From assembly GCF_965638725.1 (NCBI RefSeq), contig NC_134962.1, positions 1,929,501-1,993,500 on the forward strand: a stretch of 64,000 nucleotides of DNA. Reading direction: 5' to 3'. Source of the stretch: Aptenodytes patagonicus (Eukaryota; Chordata; Aves; Sphenisciformes; Spheniscidae). The position numbers and the translations under genes are program-made. Positions 51,901 through 64,000 of the stretch are shown here, in pieces. Numbering within the stretch: the first letter of the stretch is position 1; each line of letters starts with the position of its first letter. A model generated the notes under the pieces. That model had not been told where the DNA came from. It did no database searches and was given only the letters and a program-made list of their open reading frames with translations.

Positions 51901-54900
51901 GCTATCGCACAGCGGGTTTCACCCCTGCAACCAAAAGTCATGCAGGACCTGGGGCAAATCTGACCCTGCAAGTCCCCCTCCTCCGGCTGCGGGGTAGCGG
52001 GAGAGCCAGGATGCGCCGTGTCACTGCCGGGAGCAGCGGGGTCCTGCGGGTGCCAGGCTGGGCTCAGGAGGGGTCTGGGCTTGGCACGGGCTGCGGGGTT
52101 AACTCTGCCTTAACCATTTTTGAGAGCTGCCTGTTCCTGGAAACACCACTAATGGAGAGTCTGCCTGCACCCCAGGAAATCCTCTGGCACCTCATTAGCT
52201 TCGAATTGTCTTCACATCTAATGCATTTCCCTTGCCGCGATTCCTTGGGCCATCAGCCTCAGAGGCAGGGGCGAGCAGATGTCCTTCCCCTCCGCCGCAG
52301 CCGCTCCCGTGGTTGCAGACGGCAGCACCCGTGCGAGCGGCAGAGCACATTTCTGCGGAGGCTGCCCTGGATTTTGAAATTCGGCACAAAAATCTCCTGC
52401 TCATCTCTGCAGGTAACGGGGTGGGGGGGTGGGTTCCCGGTTCGGGTTCCCAACGCTATGGGATGCTGAAAATTGCTTCTCTGGGGAAGGGGATCTCTGG
52501 CTGCTGTTTCTGGCAGCCTCGTGGCAGAGTGATTTGCCATAAGTGTGGAAAAATGAACGTTAAAAGCTCATCAATTAAAATGAGTGAACTAACTACAAAA
52601 TCAAAGGGAAGGATTTTTCAAGTTTGGCACCGACAAGCTCCATGCAAGACGTGAGCAGGCCTAGAAAGCTGTCAGAAAAAGGCACAGAGGAATCTGTGAT
52701 CCATTTTCAGCCCCTTTCTGGATTTCTTGCTTCGATTGGGCCCTAACGCATTCCCACGTGTACGGTACGGACTGAGCCAGATGCACCTCTAGGTACCCCA
52801 TACGCAGCCAAGACTATTTCAACGGAGTGACTCTGGATTTGCCCGGGAGCAAAGGAAAGAAAAAACTTTCAGGCAGGAACTAAGGGGATTGAAGAGCCAC
52901 AGCACAGCTTTAGCTTCTCCAATACCTCTACTGGAAATCTGTGATCGCCTTTTGGGGGTTTTTAAGCCTTGCATTATGGGCTTGCAAAGACCAAAAAAAG
53001 AGAAAAAGCCAAATAGAATTAGTTTCTCTGAGCAAGGTTAAGTTTCAGTAAGTTTGGAACAGAGCGATGGAGTAGCAGCAGGCCCCTCCCGACCTCCCCT
53101 GTTGCAAGAAGGAGCCGAGCAGAAATGAGGTAAGGACTTCCAAGAATAATTAGAAATCACTTCTGCAGAAGGGAGAAAAAGAAAGTGCAGGGCAGTGCCT
53201 GCCTTACCTGCGAACCCTCAGCGTCCCCGGGGAGGCGAGGCAGAGGCCGGCTCCCCTGCGCCGGCTGCCCGTCCCTGGCCCCTCTCGCCTGCTCTCCTCC
53301 ACCCTGCCACCCCCACGCCGGCTTTTATGGCCTTTCTTGTCACTCGGCTGAGTTGAGCCGGGCCACAGCGAATTGCCACACTTTCTGCTGGCTTCCTGTT
53401 TGTTCATCGCGAGCGTCTGTGGTAAAATTTCCATTACACGCTGGACAGACAGGGCGGCAAAGAGAAGTGAAGCAAAAAAAAAAAAAAAAAACAACACACC
53501 ACCAAAAAACCAACCAACTCTGTGTTTTAGTGGCTGTCTCGACTCATTTGAAAATGAGAAAGCGCCAGGCTGCTGTTAGACAGAGGGAGGCGAGGAGGGA
53601 TGCCCTGGCTGCGGGAGCTGCAGAGCATCCTCCGGTGCCTGGGTCCAGCCTGGGCATGAAGCTGCTCTGGGTTCCCCCCTCCCTGTCCCTGAGGGGCTGG
53701 AGAGGTCCTGTTCCTCAGTTCAACAAGCAGAAGACCCTCATTTCCACCCCACTCACCAAAAAAAAGCGTGTTTCCTAAATGCTGCCTCTCTGAATGGAGC
53801 CAGAGCACAAGGCAAAGCTCCGTCCTGCCCTGACCGAGGGCCGCGGCACGTGTCTGCATCCCCCTCCACCCTACAGCCACTCCAGCTCAGCCAGCAGATC
53901 CTCCACTGAGGCCAAACCCAGAGTGGAGAGCAGCTTCCATGTCTCGCGGCTCTAAGAGAGCAGATCTGGAGGGGAGTGATTTATTTTGATCTTTCCTTAA
54001 TCCTTGGCACGCCCAGAAGAGCCGTTTTGGCTGTAGAAGAGAGGAAAACAAAGGAAAAGGTGGAAAACCGGCTGCCATGACAATATGGATGATACCAAAG
54101 GATCCAGGCACATCCGAAGCAGCGTCCCTTGGTCCGGAGGGGCACAGCACATTCCTGTGGGGCTGGAGCAGCGTGTGTGCTCGGCAGGACAAACAGCCGC
54201 GGGGCAAGCTGTGCTCCTCGACGCCTCTGCAAAGGGCAATTTTCCATCGGCCGTTGCAGAGTTTCCGATAGCTCCTGGTCTGCTCCAGCCCCTGTTTCTC
54301 CCTCAGCCCCACCAGTGCCCTGGGCTGTCCCTGTCTCATCCCGTCTCTGTGCCGGGCCCTGCTTTAGAGGGTGTAAAACACCCCATGTGCTGCTTTCCGA
54401 GCTGAAATGGGGCTGAACGGGTGAGCGGTGTTAACTGTGGAGGGAGGCAGTCTGGTGGCTCAAGGACCTGTGTTTGGTTTGCTGCCTTGGACGGGACATC
54501 GCTTCCTCAGCGCCCCTTTCCAGGAGACCCTGCACGACGGCAGAGGGGTTGTGGAGCTGCAGCCCAGCTCTTCCCGAGCTCTGTGTGTAAACGCCGTGTT
54601 ATCCCTGGGCAAAGCTGCAACACTGGGAGTTCGCTGTGGCCCTGGCATACGTATCTGCATGGGATCCCCGTGGTGGGGAACCTTCTACAAAACCTCCTCA
54701 GCTGCGGCAGGCAGCGTGCGTGTCCCTCTGCACCAGCAAAAGCAGCGACGAGCGTGGGCAATGCCGCAGTGCCAGCACCAGTGGTCGGTGCCGGCCATTT
54801 GAAGGGTATATTTAGCCAACCGAGTCACATCACTTCCCTCAAACACGGCTCAGAGCGGAGGTCCTGGTGTCGGAGCAGCTCTCGGGTACAGCAGGCTCAG

Positions 54901-57900
54901 GGTCCTGCCGTAGCGAGTGGAGATCTCCATCTTGCCCCCGGCCCGGGCTCGCCTGCAGCCCCCATGGGACGGACACCCGCAGGGAGGCTGTGAGCCCGTC
55001 TCCTTCCCTGCACGCTCTGCCCTTGCAGTCTCACCTTTCAGGGCTTTTGTTTTTCTCCCCGTTCGTGTCAGATGAGGGAGTTGCCCCAGCCCGGGCTGCT
55101 CAGGGACTAAGCGGTACCTGTAACGAACTCGTTAGCCTGGCTCAGCGAGCTGCTTGGAAAGACCGCGCTGCTCAAACCCTCCTTTTCTCTTATCGCAGCT
55201 ATTGTTCGCATGAGAAAGGAAGGGAGGGGGGTACTTGCACGTTCTTTGTTTTTTTCTTTCAGTTTATCAGAAGCAGAGAGGCAATACTCGGGGATCCAAG
55301 ATTTCTTCCTCTGCTCTGACTGCGCGTGTTTTAACGCCCATGCTTTTCCCAGAGCACAGCTATCTCCTTTAGACGTGCCCGAACTCGGCGGCGGTGGGAT
55401 GCACCCAGCAGATCCCAGCACGGCAGAGACCTGTGCCCTTGGCATGAGCCAACCTGCTACGACCCAGGGGGAACCCCACGTCTGCAGCCCGCACCCACGG
55501 GTGCTCCACGCTAAACCCGCCCTTCCCCAGCACAGCTTGTGGTGCTACAGAGGAAAAATGACGATCAGTTAAATAATGTGACTCTCTCAACAGCTGTCTT
55601 CCCAGCTCTGGTGTGCAAGCATGCTGCTGCTTTTGTACCTAAGACTCTGCAAGTTATCATCAACACAACAGTGTTATTTCCCATTAATTAATATCAAAAT
55701 GATCGTGGCAGCAAGGAAGATTGATGAAATAGCACAATTTTGCAAACGTATTTGCTGGGCACTGGGAAATGAAACAGCATCTGAAAAACTCCTGAAGCCC
55801 TTGCTGCTGCTTTTCAGGGACGTTGTACCGAGTTTCAAGGCGCATTATAATTTTACTGGCTAATGAACCGCATGAAACACTAGGGATAAGGCTTAGAAAG
55901 GAAAGCCAGATCAGCTTGGACTGGCTGCTAAAAGCTACCAAATGCGTGCGTGCAAAACCCTGTGACCGCCGTTAACCGAACTCCCGCACCCCCCAGCCCG
56001 CCGTGACCGGGCCCCCCCCCCAGACGTGCGGCACGTGGAGCAGCCCCGCGCCGGTGGTCGGTACAGATCGGCCGTGGTGGCTTGGCGACGGCAGAAATTT
56101 GGCACCGAGCATTTCAGTCGCCAGGTATTGCTCCCCACCTGCACAAGGCCAGCGAGAACAGCAGGGCAATTGCACAGCCCTGCTCTGAACATGGCGGAGA
56201 CATCTGTATCCGTGGGGCTTGTGAAGGACTACCAAAACAGGGAGAAGCTTCCCAAAGTGCCGCGCCATAAAATCCCAAATGCTGGAAGCTTGAGCTGCCG
56301 ACACTGCAGGGGACCCCAGGTTTCTCCTCTGCTTTGGATCATTTTACTGAACTCTTTCCCAACCCTTTCTCTTCTTGTTGCAATTATTCAGTCTACAGGT
56401 CAATGGGGTCAAATGAATCTTCAGCGTACATTTGTTGAGGTTGAATAAAGTCTTTTAAACGTCTATGATTTTTATAAATGTCTCTGTGGTGAGTGAGCTT
56501 GACCAAGGATTGCTTTCAGCAAAAGACGGCGTGAATTTACCTTAAGGTGTTGGTGAAAAAGTTTCCAGGGACACCAGGAAAACACGTTAGTGCATAACAT
56601 GTCGGATGTGTTGTCTGATCACTGTCTCAAATAACTCCTCATACAACAGCTTAAAAATACCCCATTTTCCATTGCTGTTTTGATACCGACTTCTGAAAAA
56701 CCGCCTCTGTTGGCAGAGCAGTGTTTTTAAGGCAAGCCCCGCCAGCGGTAGTTTGCAACAAATCTCCTCATTTATAATACACAGAAATTAAGCATTTTTT
56801 TTTTTTACAGTTGGCCAAGATTGTACCCTGCAGAGCTGTGGGACCGAGCTGCCAGGTCCAGAGAGCCACGGCACGCTGCTCTGCCCAGACCCAGGCGCCG
56901 GGAGGTAGCTGCTGCTCGTGCTTGTCAGCGCAGCCCACTCCTGCAATGAATTGCCAAGTTCTCAGATGAGTGGTGGGGTGAGCGCGCAGGTTGCAGCCCA
57001 CAAGTTCTGCCTCTTTCTGTACAAATAGGAAACAAGCGGATAGCAAGCTCAAAAGGAAAATGAGTCGTTTATTCTGACCTGATTGATCACTGGGTTGCTT
57101 TCTAGCCCCGCCGAGCCCACAAACGGGGCAGCACCAGCCCTGGAGATGCCTCAGGCAGTTACCTCGGGCTGGCAGCAATGAGATATTTCATCTATTTCAA
57201 AGAAAACCAAGCCCATCTGCTGCAGAAAAAGAAAATACAACCTGAAAGTTCTCCTCTCAGGTGTTCCTGCCTCAAAATGAGTGTGTTTTCTCTTTGATGG
57301 TCAAGCAGATATTGTTCTCTTTTTTTTTGTGTTGTTTTTTTTTTTAACCGCTCCGATCTATTTTTAGTGACGAGGGGATGGTGTTCAAGAGTCTCTGCTG
57401 CTGGGCAGATCAGCTGTGGTTTGGGTCGCTCCGGACGCTGGGCAGGAAGTCAAGCAAAGCCGGTCCTGGCGCTGCGCTGGGTCTGCAGGTGCTGCCGAGA
57501 CCGGGGGGTCCTGCAGTGGTGGGGTGGGACCCCGACTGTGGCAGGGGGGGCTGCAGCTGAGCCCGCGGGCACCTTGCGATAGCAATAAATCAAATGCCTT
57601 TGGGAGTTTTTTTGGCTACTTTAATGGAGGAGCTGGAAGTGTGGCATTGCCCAGGTGTGTAATGAGAAAAAAGGGATTTTCCCCCCCACACACTTTCTCC
57701 AGTACCCCCATGTTTTGGGAGGAGGCCGCGGGGCGAGCGGCTGCAGCTGCCCCAGGGGTGGCTGTCCTGCAAGGTGTCCCTGTGCACTGCACAGTCCTGG
57801 CTGGGCTGGTCAACAGAGGCAGCAAGCTGGAGCTGGAGCGGTGCGCGAGGGCGGCTGCCGCCTCTCCCGGTCAGGGTCTGGGGAGCGCTGCGCTCGGCCG

Positions 57901-58675
57901 TGGCAGCCGGGCACCGTGCCATGGCTCAACAAACCACCACATTTGCTCTTTTTTCCACTTAAAAAAACCCGGCGTGACCCCCCGTGGTGCTTTTTGGGCT
58001 GGTGAGGAGAGCGGCACTGCCGAGGGCTGCAGCAGTTGGTGCGGGCAGCACCGGTCGCCCCGCTGTGATGCAGCCTCATGGCCGGGGCTGCCTAAGAAAG
58101 CCTTAGATTGATATCTTGGCAAAAAAGAGTGGTTTTTTTGTTCTCACTGTCACCGCCCCAGCCTGTGAGTGGCCAGCATGGCCGGCGTTTGGGAGCACGC
58201 ATGCCTCCTGGCCGGGAGGGCAGAGAGGCAGAGGAGGGGAGGGGAGCCGCCCACCTCCCACGCAATGTTTCCGACGTGGCGTGTTTGCTGCCAGCAGTTT
58301 GTCGCAAACAAAAGAAATTCAATCTTGTAGCGCTGGTAATGGCGGGGTGGGGGAGAGGGGCCTGGTGGACTCTCTGGAGCGTGGCCACGGGAGGCTGAGG
58401 GGATCCAAGATGGCGCCGTGGCCCGGGGACGAGGGCAATGGCGACGGTGACGAGGCCGCCTGGGGTCGAGGCCACCAGCCGCAGTGTTTGCTGCTAAATT
58501 TGCCATTGCCACCTCAAGCAGGGCGCAGAGAAGGAGGGGAGGGGAAGGCGCCATGTTTTCAAGTGGCGGGAGCAGCCCGCCCTGGGGGAAGTGTTGGTGT
58601 GGGCGCACGGCTGGTTTGCTGAGGTAAAATACGGTTGCGTGGTGGCAAAACCTGGGTTTGCCAGGGTGAAATGTG

Positions 58676-58980
58676 GATGTGCTGAGGGAAAATGCGGATC
58701 TGCTGAGGGAAAATGTGGATCTACTGAGGGAAAGTGCAGATCTTCTGAGGCAAAATAGGGATCTAAGGAAAAATGCACATCTGCTGAGGAAAAAATGCAG
58801 ATCTCAGGAAAACCATGGACCTGTTGAGGAAAAATGTGGATCTGCTGAGGGAAAGTGCAGATCTTCTGAGGCAAAATAGGGATCTACTGGGAAAAGATGC
58901 AGATCTGCTGAGGAAAAATGTGGATCTGAGGAAAGATGTGGACCTGCTGAGGAAAAATGCAGATGTTCTGAGGAAAATAC
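58676..58980. repeat. 21-bp minisatellite with heptad-like reading
   Basis: About 14 units of 21 bp typified by GATCTGCTGAGGGAAAATGTG, some shortened to 15-18 bp. Degenerate units begin near 58613. A block of about 48 bp starting at 58718 recurs almost exactly at 58839, showing higher-order duplication. One plus frame reads a seven-residue repeat, DLLRENV and variants. No start context, splice sites or flanking coding sequence support a real protein. Confidence 0.92.
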
Positions 58981-61264
58981 TGGGTGAAAAGCAAGAATCA
59001 CCTTGGATGCAAAGATCTCCAGGACCTTCCTCCACGCCGGGAGCGCCTTAGGTGCTGGAGACCTTTGGGCTGTGTGGTCCCTGTGGCCATGCCCATGGGA
59101 CAGTGTGTGGGTCACTTGGACGTTAATGCAGTGGCAAGGGGGGCCATGCCACATTCTGCTGTGCCATCATGGGTGTGCCAGCCACCGGCCATGGGTGCTG
59201 GGGACTGCCTGGGTGCGTGGGTGGCATTCAGCAGCCTGGAAGTGCTGCAAAACAAGACGTGGCGGTCTGAGGCTCTGGTGATGCCTCCTCCCCCCCACAC
59301 CCTTCACACCCCAATTTTTGTCTTCCCCTCTCATGGCTACATATCCTACAGCTGCTGTCTATGCCCATCACAGGCTCACTGGGGCCATGGGATGGACCAT
59401 GGGTGCAGGACACCCTCTGATGCTCTACATGGTGGGTCACAGCCCCATTGCGCCCAGTTCTTCTCAATCCACACGCCTCCCTGGGCCACTTCCTACATGT
59501 TGCCCATCAAGGGCTGTTATCAGGGGCACGGAGAAGCTGCATCCATGATGTTTCAAGGAGGTTGGGTGTGTGGATTGGGATGAAGGATGCTAGGGGAGAA
59601 GAGGTGCTTTGCCCCCCCCTCCCCTCCCCAAGGAAGTGTTGTGGGATCTTCACCCCCGTGGTGGACCCTGGGGGCAAACCCTGCTCAAGACCCACACATG
59701 GTCTTGTTGCCCTCAAGGAGGCCAACGGCACTGCTCAGACAAGGTCCGCTGGAGCTTTACGCATGAAGGATGATGGCTGCGTTCATTCATGGGGTTGAGC
59801 ATGGTTTACAAAGAAGACACCGGGCTCCTCCAGCACTGACCTCCTATGCTGGCGGCTGCAGCCCAAAGGAAGGACTCCGGGTGCAGACATGCTTCTCCAT
59901 GGGCCTGGTGATGCTGCCGTCCCTTGTCCCACCGCTGCTCACCTGGTGCCCCAGCCAAAAAACCCTGTGTCTGCCTATCCTCCTGTGTTTGTGCTCATGA
60001 GCTCTCCTTCCACCTACGCAAGGAGCTATTTTTAGCAGACACTAATCGAGTGTCAGTGCTGGCTCTGAGCGTGGCTTTCAAGCCGAGGGCTCATGCTTTC
60101 GCCGAGTGCTTGCAAGAACTCGGGTGTGTGTTTTCTTTTAAATCTAGTTGAGAATTTATACAACATGCTGCAGAGCAGTGGCAGTTATTTCGGGCTCATC
60201 ACACCTGAGCCCACACCGAGTTATCACCAAGCGACTCTCCATTTCGGCAAGGGCCTGGCAGAACATCCCCCTCCCGGCCCCGCTCTCCTTGCTGCCGGCA
60301 GCGCCTGCCTGCCTTGCCTAACCCCTCAGGAGCCGGCACCGAGCCAGGGACGCCCAGCCAAGGGGTAGGTTTGCTCCTCTTGGCCCATTTATCTCCAGCA
60401 CAAGGATGTTGCACTGGTACTTTGAATCATGCAGGAAAGGAAAATAATACTCTGTGTTCAGCCACAGGGGTCACAGCCTCCTGTGACTAAATCCACCTCA
60501 TGGGGCTGGCTGGCTCCCCTTCTGCTGAGGTTACTCTGGCCTGCTAACAGCTTCCTGGAGACCGTTACAAGACCTGCTCCTCACCACATCTTGAGCAGCT
60601 TTGATTCAGCAAGAGCAAGCTGGTGTTTGGGTGAGCTGTGTTTCACTTCGGCTGCTGAACTGAAACAGGGGCTTGGTGCTTCTTAAGCTGAAGCGTGATG
60701 TGATCCGAGCTGAACTTCAGCTTCCATGCAGATATGAAGAACTGCCTCTCCTCCGGTACCAACCCTTCACTTGGATCTAGAGCACGGTAGTTCCTCCCCA
60801 GCGCACAGCAGCAAGAGGTGGGAGCCGGGGAATGGGAGTGGTGTTTTTTTCTCCTGCTCACAGCCCTGCTGCAGGCAGGAGACCTTGGTTTGAGGGGGGT
60901 TACGCTATCCTTGCAGAGAAGCCGCAGGGTGCTCTCTGTCCCCACCAGCTCTCATGAGGTGAAGGCTCCCTCCCTGCCTCGGTAGCATCAGACAGAGCGA
61001 GCGCATTCTGTAGGGCAGGCTCTCCCTGGGGCGTAAGAGCTTCAGCGTTCACTGAAGAGAAACAACCACCAGCTGCCTGTAACCAGCACAAAGACAGAGC
61101 CCTAAGAACCGCCCCACGGCTGCGGGGTCAGCCTGCTCCTCAACAGCAGGGTCTCTACCTCCCACCGCTGCTCGCGGCATCTCCCCTCCCGGGGCAGCAG
61201 TCCCGAAGGGCTGCGAATCCTTCTGGGCACCCCTGGGCTGTGACAAAGAATGGATCCATTCAAG

Positions 61265-61554
61265 AAAAACAGAGAAAAAATTTATTATTTTTCTTTATAA
61301 AATATCTCCAATAAGTTATATAGGCAAATATTTAAGTTAAAATAAATTAGCTCCGCTCTACGCTGGGACACACGACTGTCCACAAAGTCAAACTAGGATT
61401 TGTGTTTCTTTGAAAAAATATGCCCTAGATCTCCAATGTAAGATTTGAAAAAAATATCTATGCTTGGTGAGGAGGAAGGAGAAATCTGCAATGGACAGAG
61501 GGGTTAAGGTGCGGTGCTGAAGCTGCCTGGCGCCAGTGGCATCTCCACATCCAG
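61265..61554 (-). other. UCKL1: UCKL1 3' UTR
   Basis: About 290 bases downstream (minus strand) of the UCKL1 stop codon, AT-rich toward the end. The likely poly(A) hexamer is at 61281-61286. Confidence 0.75.
61281..61286 (-). terminator. UCKL1: UCKL1 poly(A) signal
   Basis: TTTATT on plus is AATAAA on the minus strand, about 270 bases after the stop codon. It is the only canonical hexamer I saw close to the end of the gene. Confidence 0.75.
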
Positions 61555-61631
61555 CTAAGTGCTAAGAGCATCTTCATCGTCGCTCCAGTCGGGAGGAGCG
61601 TCCGTCCCGAAGTACCGATCGCCAAAGTTCC
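61555..61631 (-). CDS. UCKL1: UCKL1 terminal coding exon
   Basis: Two bases complete a Gly codon split across the intron. Then come NFGDRYFGTDAPPDWSDDED and ALST, followed by TAG (61557-61555). NFGDRYFGTDA is the conserved start of the uridine kinase-like 1 C-terminus. The last residues differ from the human ending I recall (VPDGSDEEEVAYTG), keeping only the acidic character. The acceptor is a pyrimidine-rich CCCCACAG just upstream. The frame agrees exactly with the preceding exon (phase 1). Confidence 0.92.
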
Positions 61632-62218
61632 CTGTGGGGAGAAAGAGAGAGACGCAGTCGCGGGTGCAGCTCTGCAGGGAGCCCCGGGACCCGTCCTCCA
61701 GCCTGCCCTCGTCCCAGCAGGCGAGGGAACAAAAGCAAGTTTATCCAACAGCTTGAACAGCTCTAAAACTCGCGTAGCAGCAAAACTGGAGCAGCCTGGA
61801 GGCTGTTTTAGCACCCCGTGGCAGGGGTGTTTCCTGGCACAGCAGGGGCGAGGACAGAAGAACAGAGTGAGCTTGTCTTGGATGAGCTTGTTTAAGGTGA
61901 CAGCTTAGGGAATGAGGTGGGCACAGGTCTGCTCCAGCTGTCCCGGCCCAGCTTCTCCACCTGGGGCCGGAGGAGGCTCGCGGCACGTGGAATGGCTCCT
62001 TCTGCCAACAAGGTTATGGCTGCCTGACAGCTCTCAGAGCGTGCATGTTGATCCCAACACCCACGTGGCAGCAGGACCCAGAAGAGGCAGCGGGTCCCCG
62101 GGTAAAAGAAGGCCAGACCTAAGCTGCTGCCTACAACCAGGGCTTCACCTCCTCTGGTGAGTGGGCCAGAAGCACTGAAAATCCCCCTGCAATAGGTCAT
62201 TCCTACCCAGATACTCAC

Positions 62219-62375
62219 CGATGCCGGGGATTATCCGGAAAAGGTCATTCACCTTCTTGTCCACAGCCGTGGTTATGATCTTCACCCGGGGGAAAGCATA
62301 GGCAACTGAGTGGACACCCATCTCCGCCATAAGCAGGGAGAGGAGGAAGATCTTGTCTTCTGGGACATCATGATC
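62219..62375 (-). CDS. UCKL1: UCKL1 coding exon (UPRTase-like domain end)
   Basis: The exon has 52 codons plus one base: [20 protein letters not shown], then [20 protein letters not shown] and [12 protein letters not shown]. It is almost identical to human UCKL1 as I recall it (VKI for VRI, DKK for DKR). This is the last part of the uracil-phosphoribosyltransferase-like fold, including the ITTAVD strand and the conserved IIPGIGNFGDR segment completed by the next exon. Acceptor CCGTAG, donor GTGAGT, phase 1 at the 3' end. A longer open frame on this strand reads past the donor into the intron and should not be annotated as protein. Confidence 0.96.
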
Positions 62376-62758
62376 CTACGGGAAAGGCACAGAGACAGCT
62401 CGGGGTAAAGGCATCTAAGGCAGGTTATGGCCCATGCCTCCGGGGAGCGGCACTCGGAGCACTGGAGGGCCTCCCAGGAGCCACTTTCTCTCCTCCCCTC
62501 TCCGTGGCCAGCTGGGGTTACTGGGCACAGGACCAAGAAACCGACTAAATCCAGGCTGTTACTGCACAAGGAAGGGGTGACTTTGTCAACGCCTGGTTAC
62601 AGAGTCACCCCAGCTTGTGCTGGCTCCCACGACACCCTCCTTCGCAAGGAGGAGCCAGTTTCAGCGCAAAGACCCTCAGCGTGGCTGCGGCTGCTGTTTT
62701 GCACATTATTTGGGGGCGAACCACCCGCCCTCTGCAGCGTGCCCAACATCCTCCATAC

Positions 62759-62866
62759 CAGCAGCACCCGCACTGCCATCATGGCTGCTGCGCCCGTGGA
62801 GACCGTGCAGTCCATCAGGATGACGTGGTCTTCGCTGATGTCCTTCGGCAGCCGCAGATAGTGGAG
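62759..62866 (-). CDS. UCKL1: UCKL1 coding exon (PRPP-loop-like region)
   Basis: Thirty-six codons, phase 0 at both ends: [20 protein letters not shown] then [16 protein letters not shown]. The segment [15 protein letters not shown] lies where active uracil phosphoribosyltransferases carry their PRPP-binding loop (DPMLATGGS type). Here Asp and the small Thr-Gly-Ala residues are kept in altered form, as known in vertebrate UCKL1. Whether this domain is catalytic is not shown by the sequence. Acceptor CCCAG, donor GTATGG. Confidence 0.96.
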
Positions 62867-63134
62867 CTGGGCAGGGGGAAGAGAGAGAGATCAGCTTAGA
62901 GGCTGCAGGCTCAAGGCGAATGGAGCAACCTGAGCCCTTCTCTTAAAGGGGTGAAGGATCTTTCATGCGTCTCCACCCCGGGACCCCAGCTGTCAGCTTG
63001 GAGCCAGGTGCTGGTGCAAACACTTGGACGGCAAACCAGCCCTGCGTGCACAAACATGCTGGCAAAGCCCACTTCAGAAGCTTTCAAAGCACTCGCTTTC
63101 TGAGCACTCACCCCCCCACCAAGATCAACTCTCA

Positions 63135-63443
<309 letters not shown>

Positions 63444-63740
63444 CTATTGAGCAACCCCAAAGCACATCCCTTCCAAGAGGGTTGTGCTGCTCCCAGTTCA
63501 GGCTGCCTCCCTCAGTGGGAGGGCAGCAGTGGCACAGTGACACTGCCGATGGCACCCCTGGCCACCAACCTGCCACCTGTCCCGATGATACAGGGCATCA
63601 TACTCATGACAGCGGGCACCAAACCCGGGCCTGATGGAAGCCCCAAGAAGCCAGGGGTGTCCTTCCCCTGCATCCACAGGGCTTTCCATGTAGCCCCACG
63701 GGGCAGGGTTGAATAGTAAGTACCTTTTGCTTCCACTTAC

Positions 63741-63801
63741 TTGCTTCCCGCTGTATGTCCTCCCTTCGTAGTCCTGTCCCTGAGGGGTCTGGACTGTGCA
63801 A
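63741..63801 (-). CDS. UCKL1: UCKL1 coding exon (most upstream in window)
   Basis: One base finishing a split Asp codon and 20 codons: CTVQTPQGQDYEGRTYSGKQ. This matches the vertebrate sequence DCTVQTPQGQDY...GKQ as I recall it, leading directly into ITGVS of the next exon. The donor is GTAAGT. The acceptor is GTAGAG|T, which keeps the Asp codon; an AG two bases earlier is also possible but breaks the frame. UCKL1 is an ATP-dependent uridine/cytidine kinase-like protein with an N-terminal kinase domain, which lies right of the window along with the start of the gene. Confidence 0.92.
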
Positions 63802-64000
63802 CTCTACAAAAACCACGCGAGAAGCATTACCAGGGGCTCTGACGTGGCTCTCGGAGGAGCCCTGGTACCGGGCAGCCAGCCAGCTGTGGGCTGGTCTGGA
63901 CCCTTGGAAACCGAGGCTGGACAAAGAGCTGTCACCCAGGGCCACGCCATTGCTCCATGGCCTAGGGGAGCCCTGCCCCTTTTTAATCTAGGAGGAAAGG

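Larger units (their letters stand above)
42505..61260. other. Gene-poor GC-rich interval between DNAJC5 and UCKL1
   Basis: About 18.8 kb with no gene I can support. Dozens of overlapping open frames of 60-380 codons occur on both strands. The longest come from minisatellites (44041-44190, 45991-46860, 48801-48920, 58676-58980). The rest fit chance ORFs in GC-rich DNA. Short C, A and T homopolymers are frequent. A 100-N gap lies at 47118-47217 and a CpG-rich block at about 47440-47780. An AATAAA at 56445-56450 might end an unannotated transcript. Outside these named features I see only unique, unrecognised sequence. Confidence 0.6.

Overview
This is vertebrate nuclear DNA, most likely from a bird (or another sauropsid). 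The evidence is split genes with GT-AG introns, long AT-rich introns, a CpG-island promoter, a Pol III tRNA gene, and GC-rich intergenic DNA full of minisatellites and long C or G runs. The gene order TPD52L2 - DNAJC5 - UCKL1 is, from memory, the order on human 20q13.33. No bacterial, phage, CRISPR or operon-like structure is present, and I found no convincing undescribed system.

Layout. 1-1,670 (+): the last two coding exons and 3' UTR of TPD52L2. 1,671-6,394: intergenic, with no gene I can support. 6,395-6,730: a C-rich tandem repeat. 6,787-6,858 (+): a complete tRNA-Glu(CTC) at the edge of a CpG island (about 6,740-7,700), which also holds the DNAJC5 promoter and non-coding first exon. 7,223-35,407 (+): the rest of DNAJC5, with a 17.6-kb first intron, a probable second non-coding exon at 24,827-24,894, and four coding exons. 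These join without frame error into a 198-residue cysteine string protein. 35,408-~42,500: a roughly 7-kb 3' UTR. 42,500-61,260: a gene-poor, GC-rich interval with four minisatellites (30-, 21-, 20- and 21-bp units), a 100-N assembly gap and one CpG-rich block. 61,260-64,000 (-): the last five coding exons of UCKL1, converging on DNAJC5.

The genes are linked by position, not by a shared pathway. TPD52L2 is a coiled-coil trafficking adaptor. DNAJC5 is the palmitoylated J-domain co-chaperone of synaptic and secretory vesicles. UCKL1 is a uridine kinase-like protein, and the part seen here is its uracil-phosphoribosyltransferase-like domain. The most informative observation is a rearranged cysteine string in DNAJC5: 14 cysteines, as in the human protein as I recall it, but with one position lost and another gained. 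Other points of interest are the repeats that stay open in several reading frames and the tRNA gene placed against a Pol II promoter. Comparisons with human proteins are from memory; no alignment was run.
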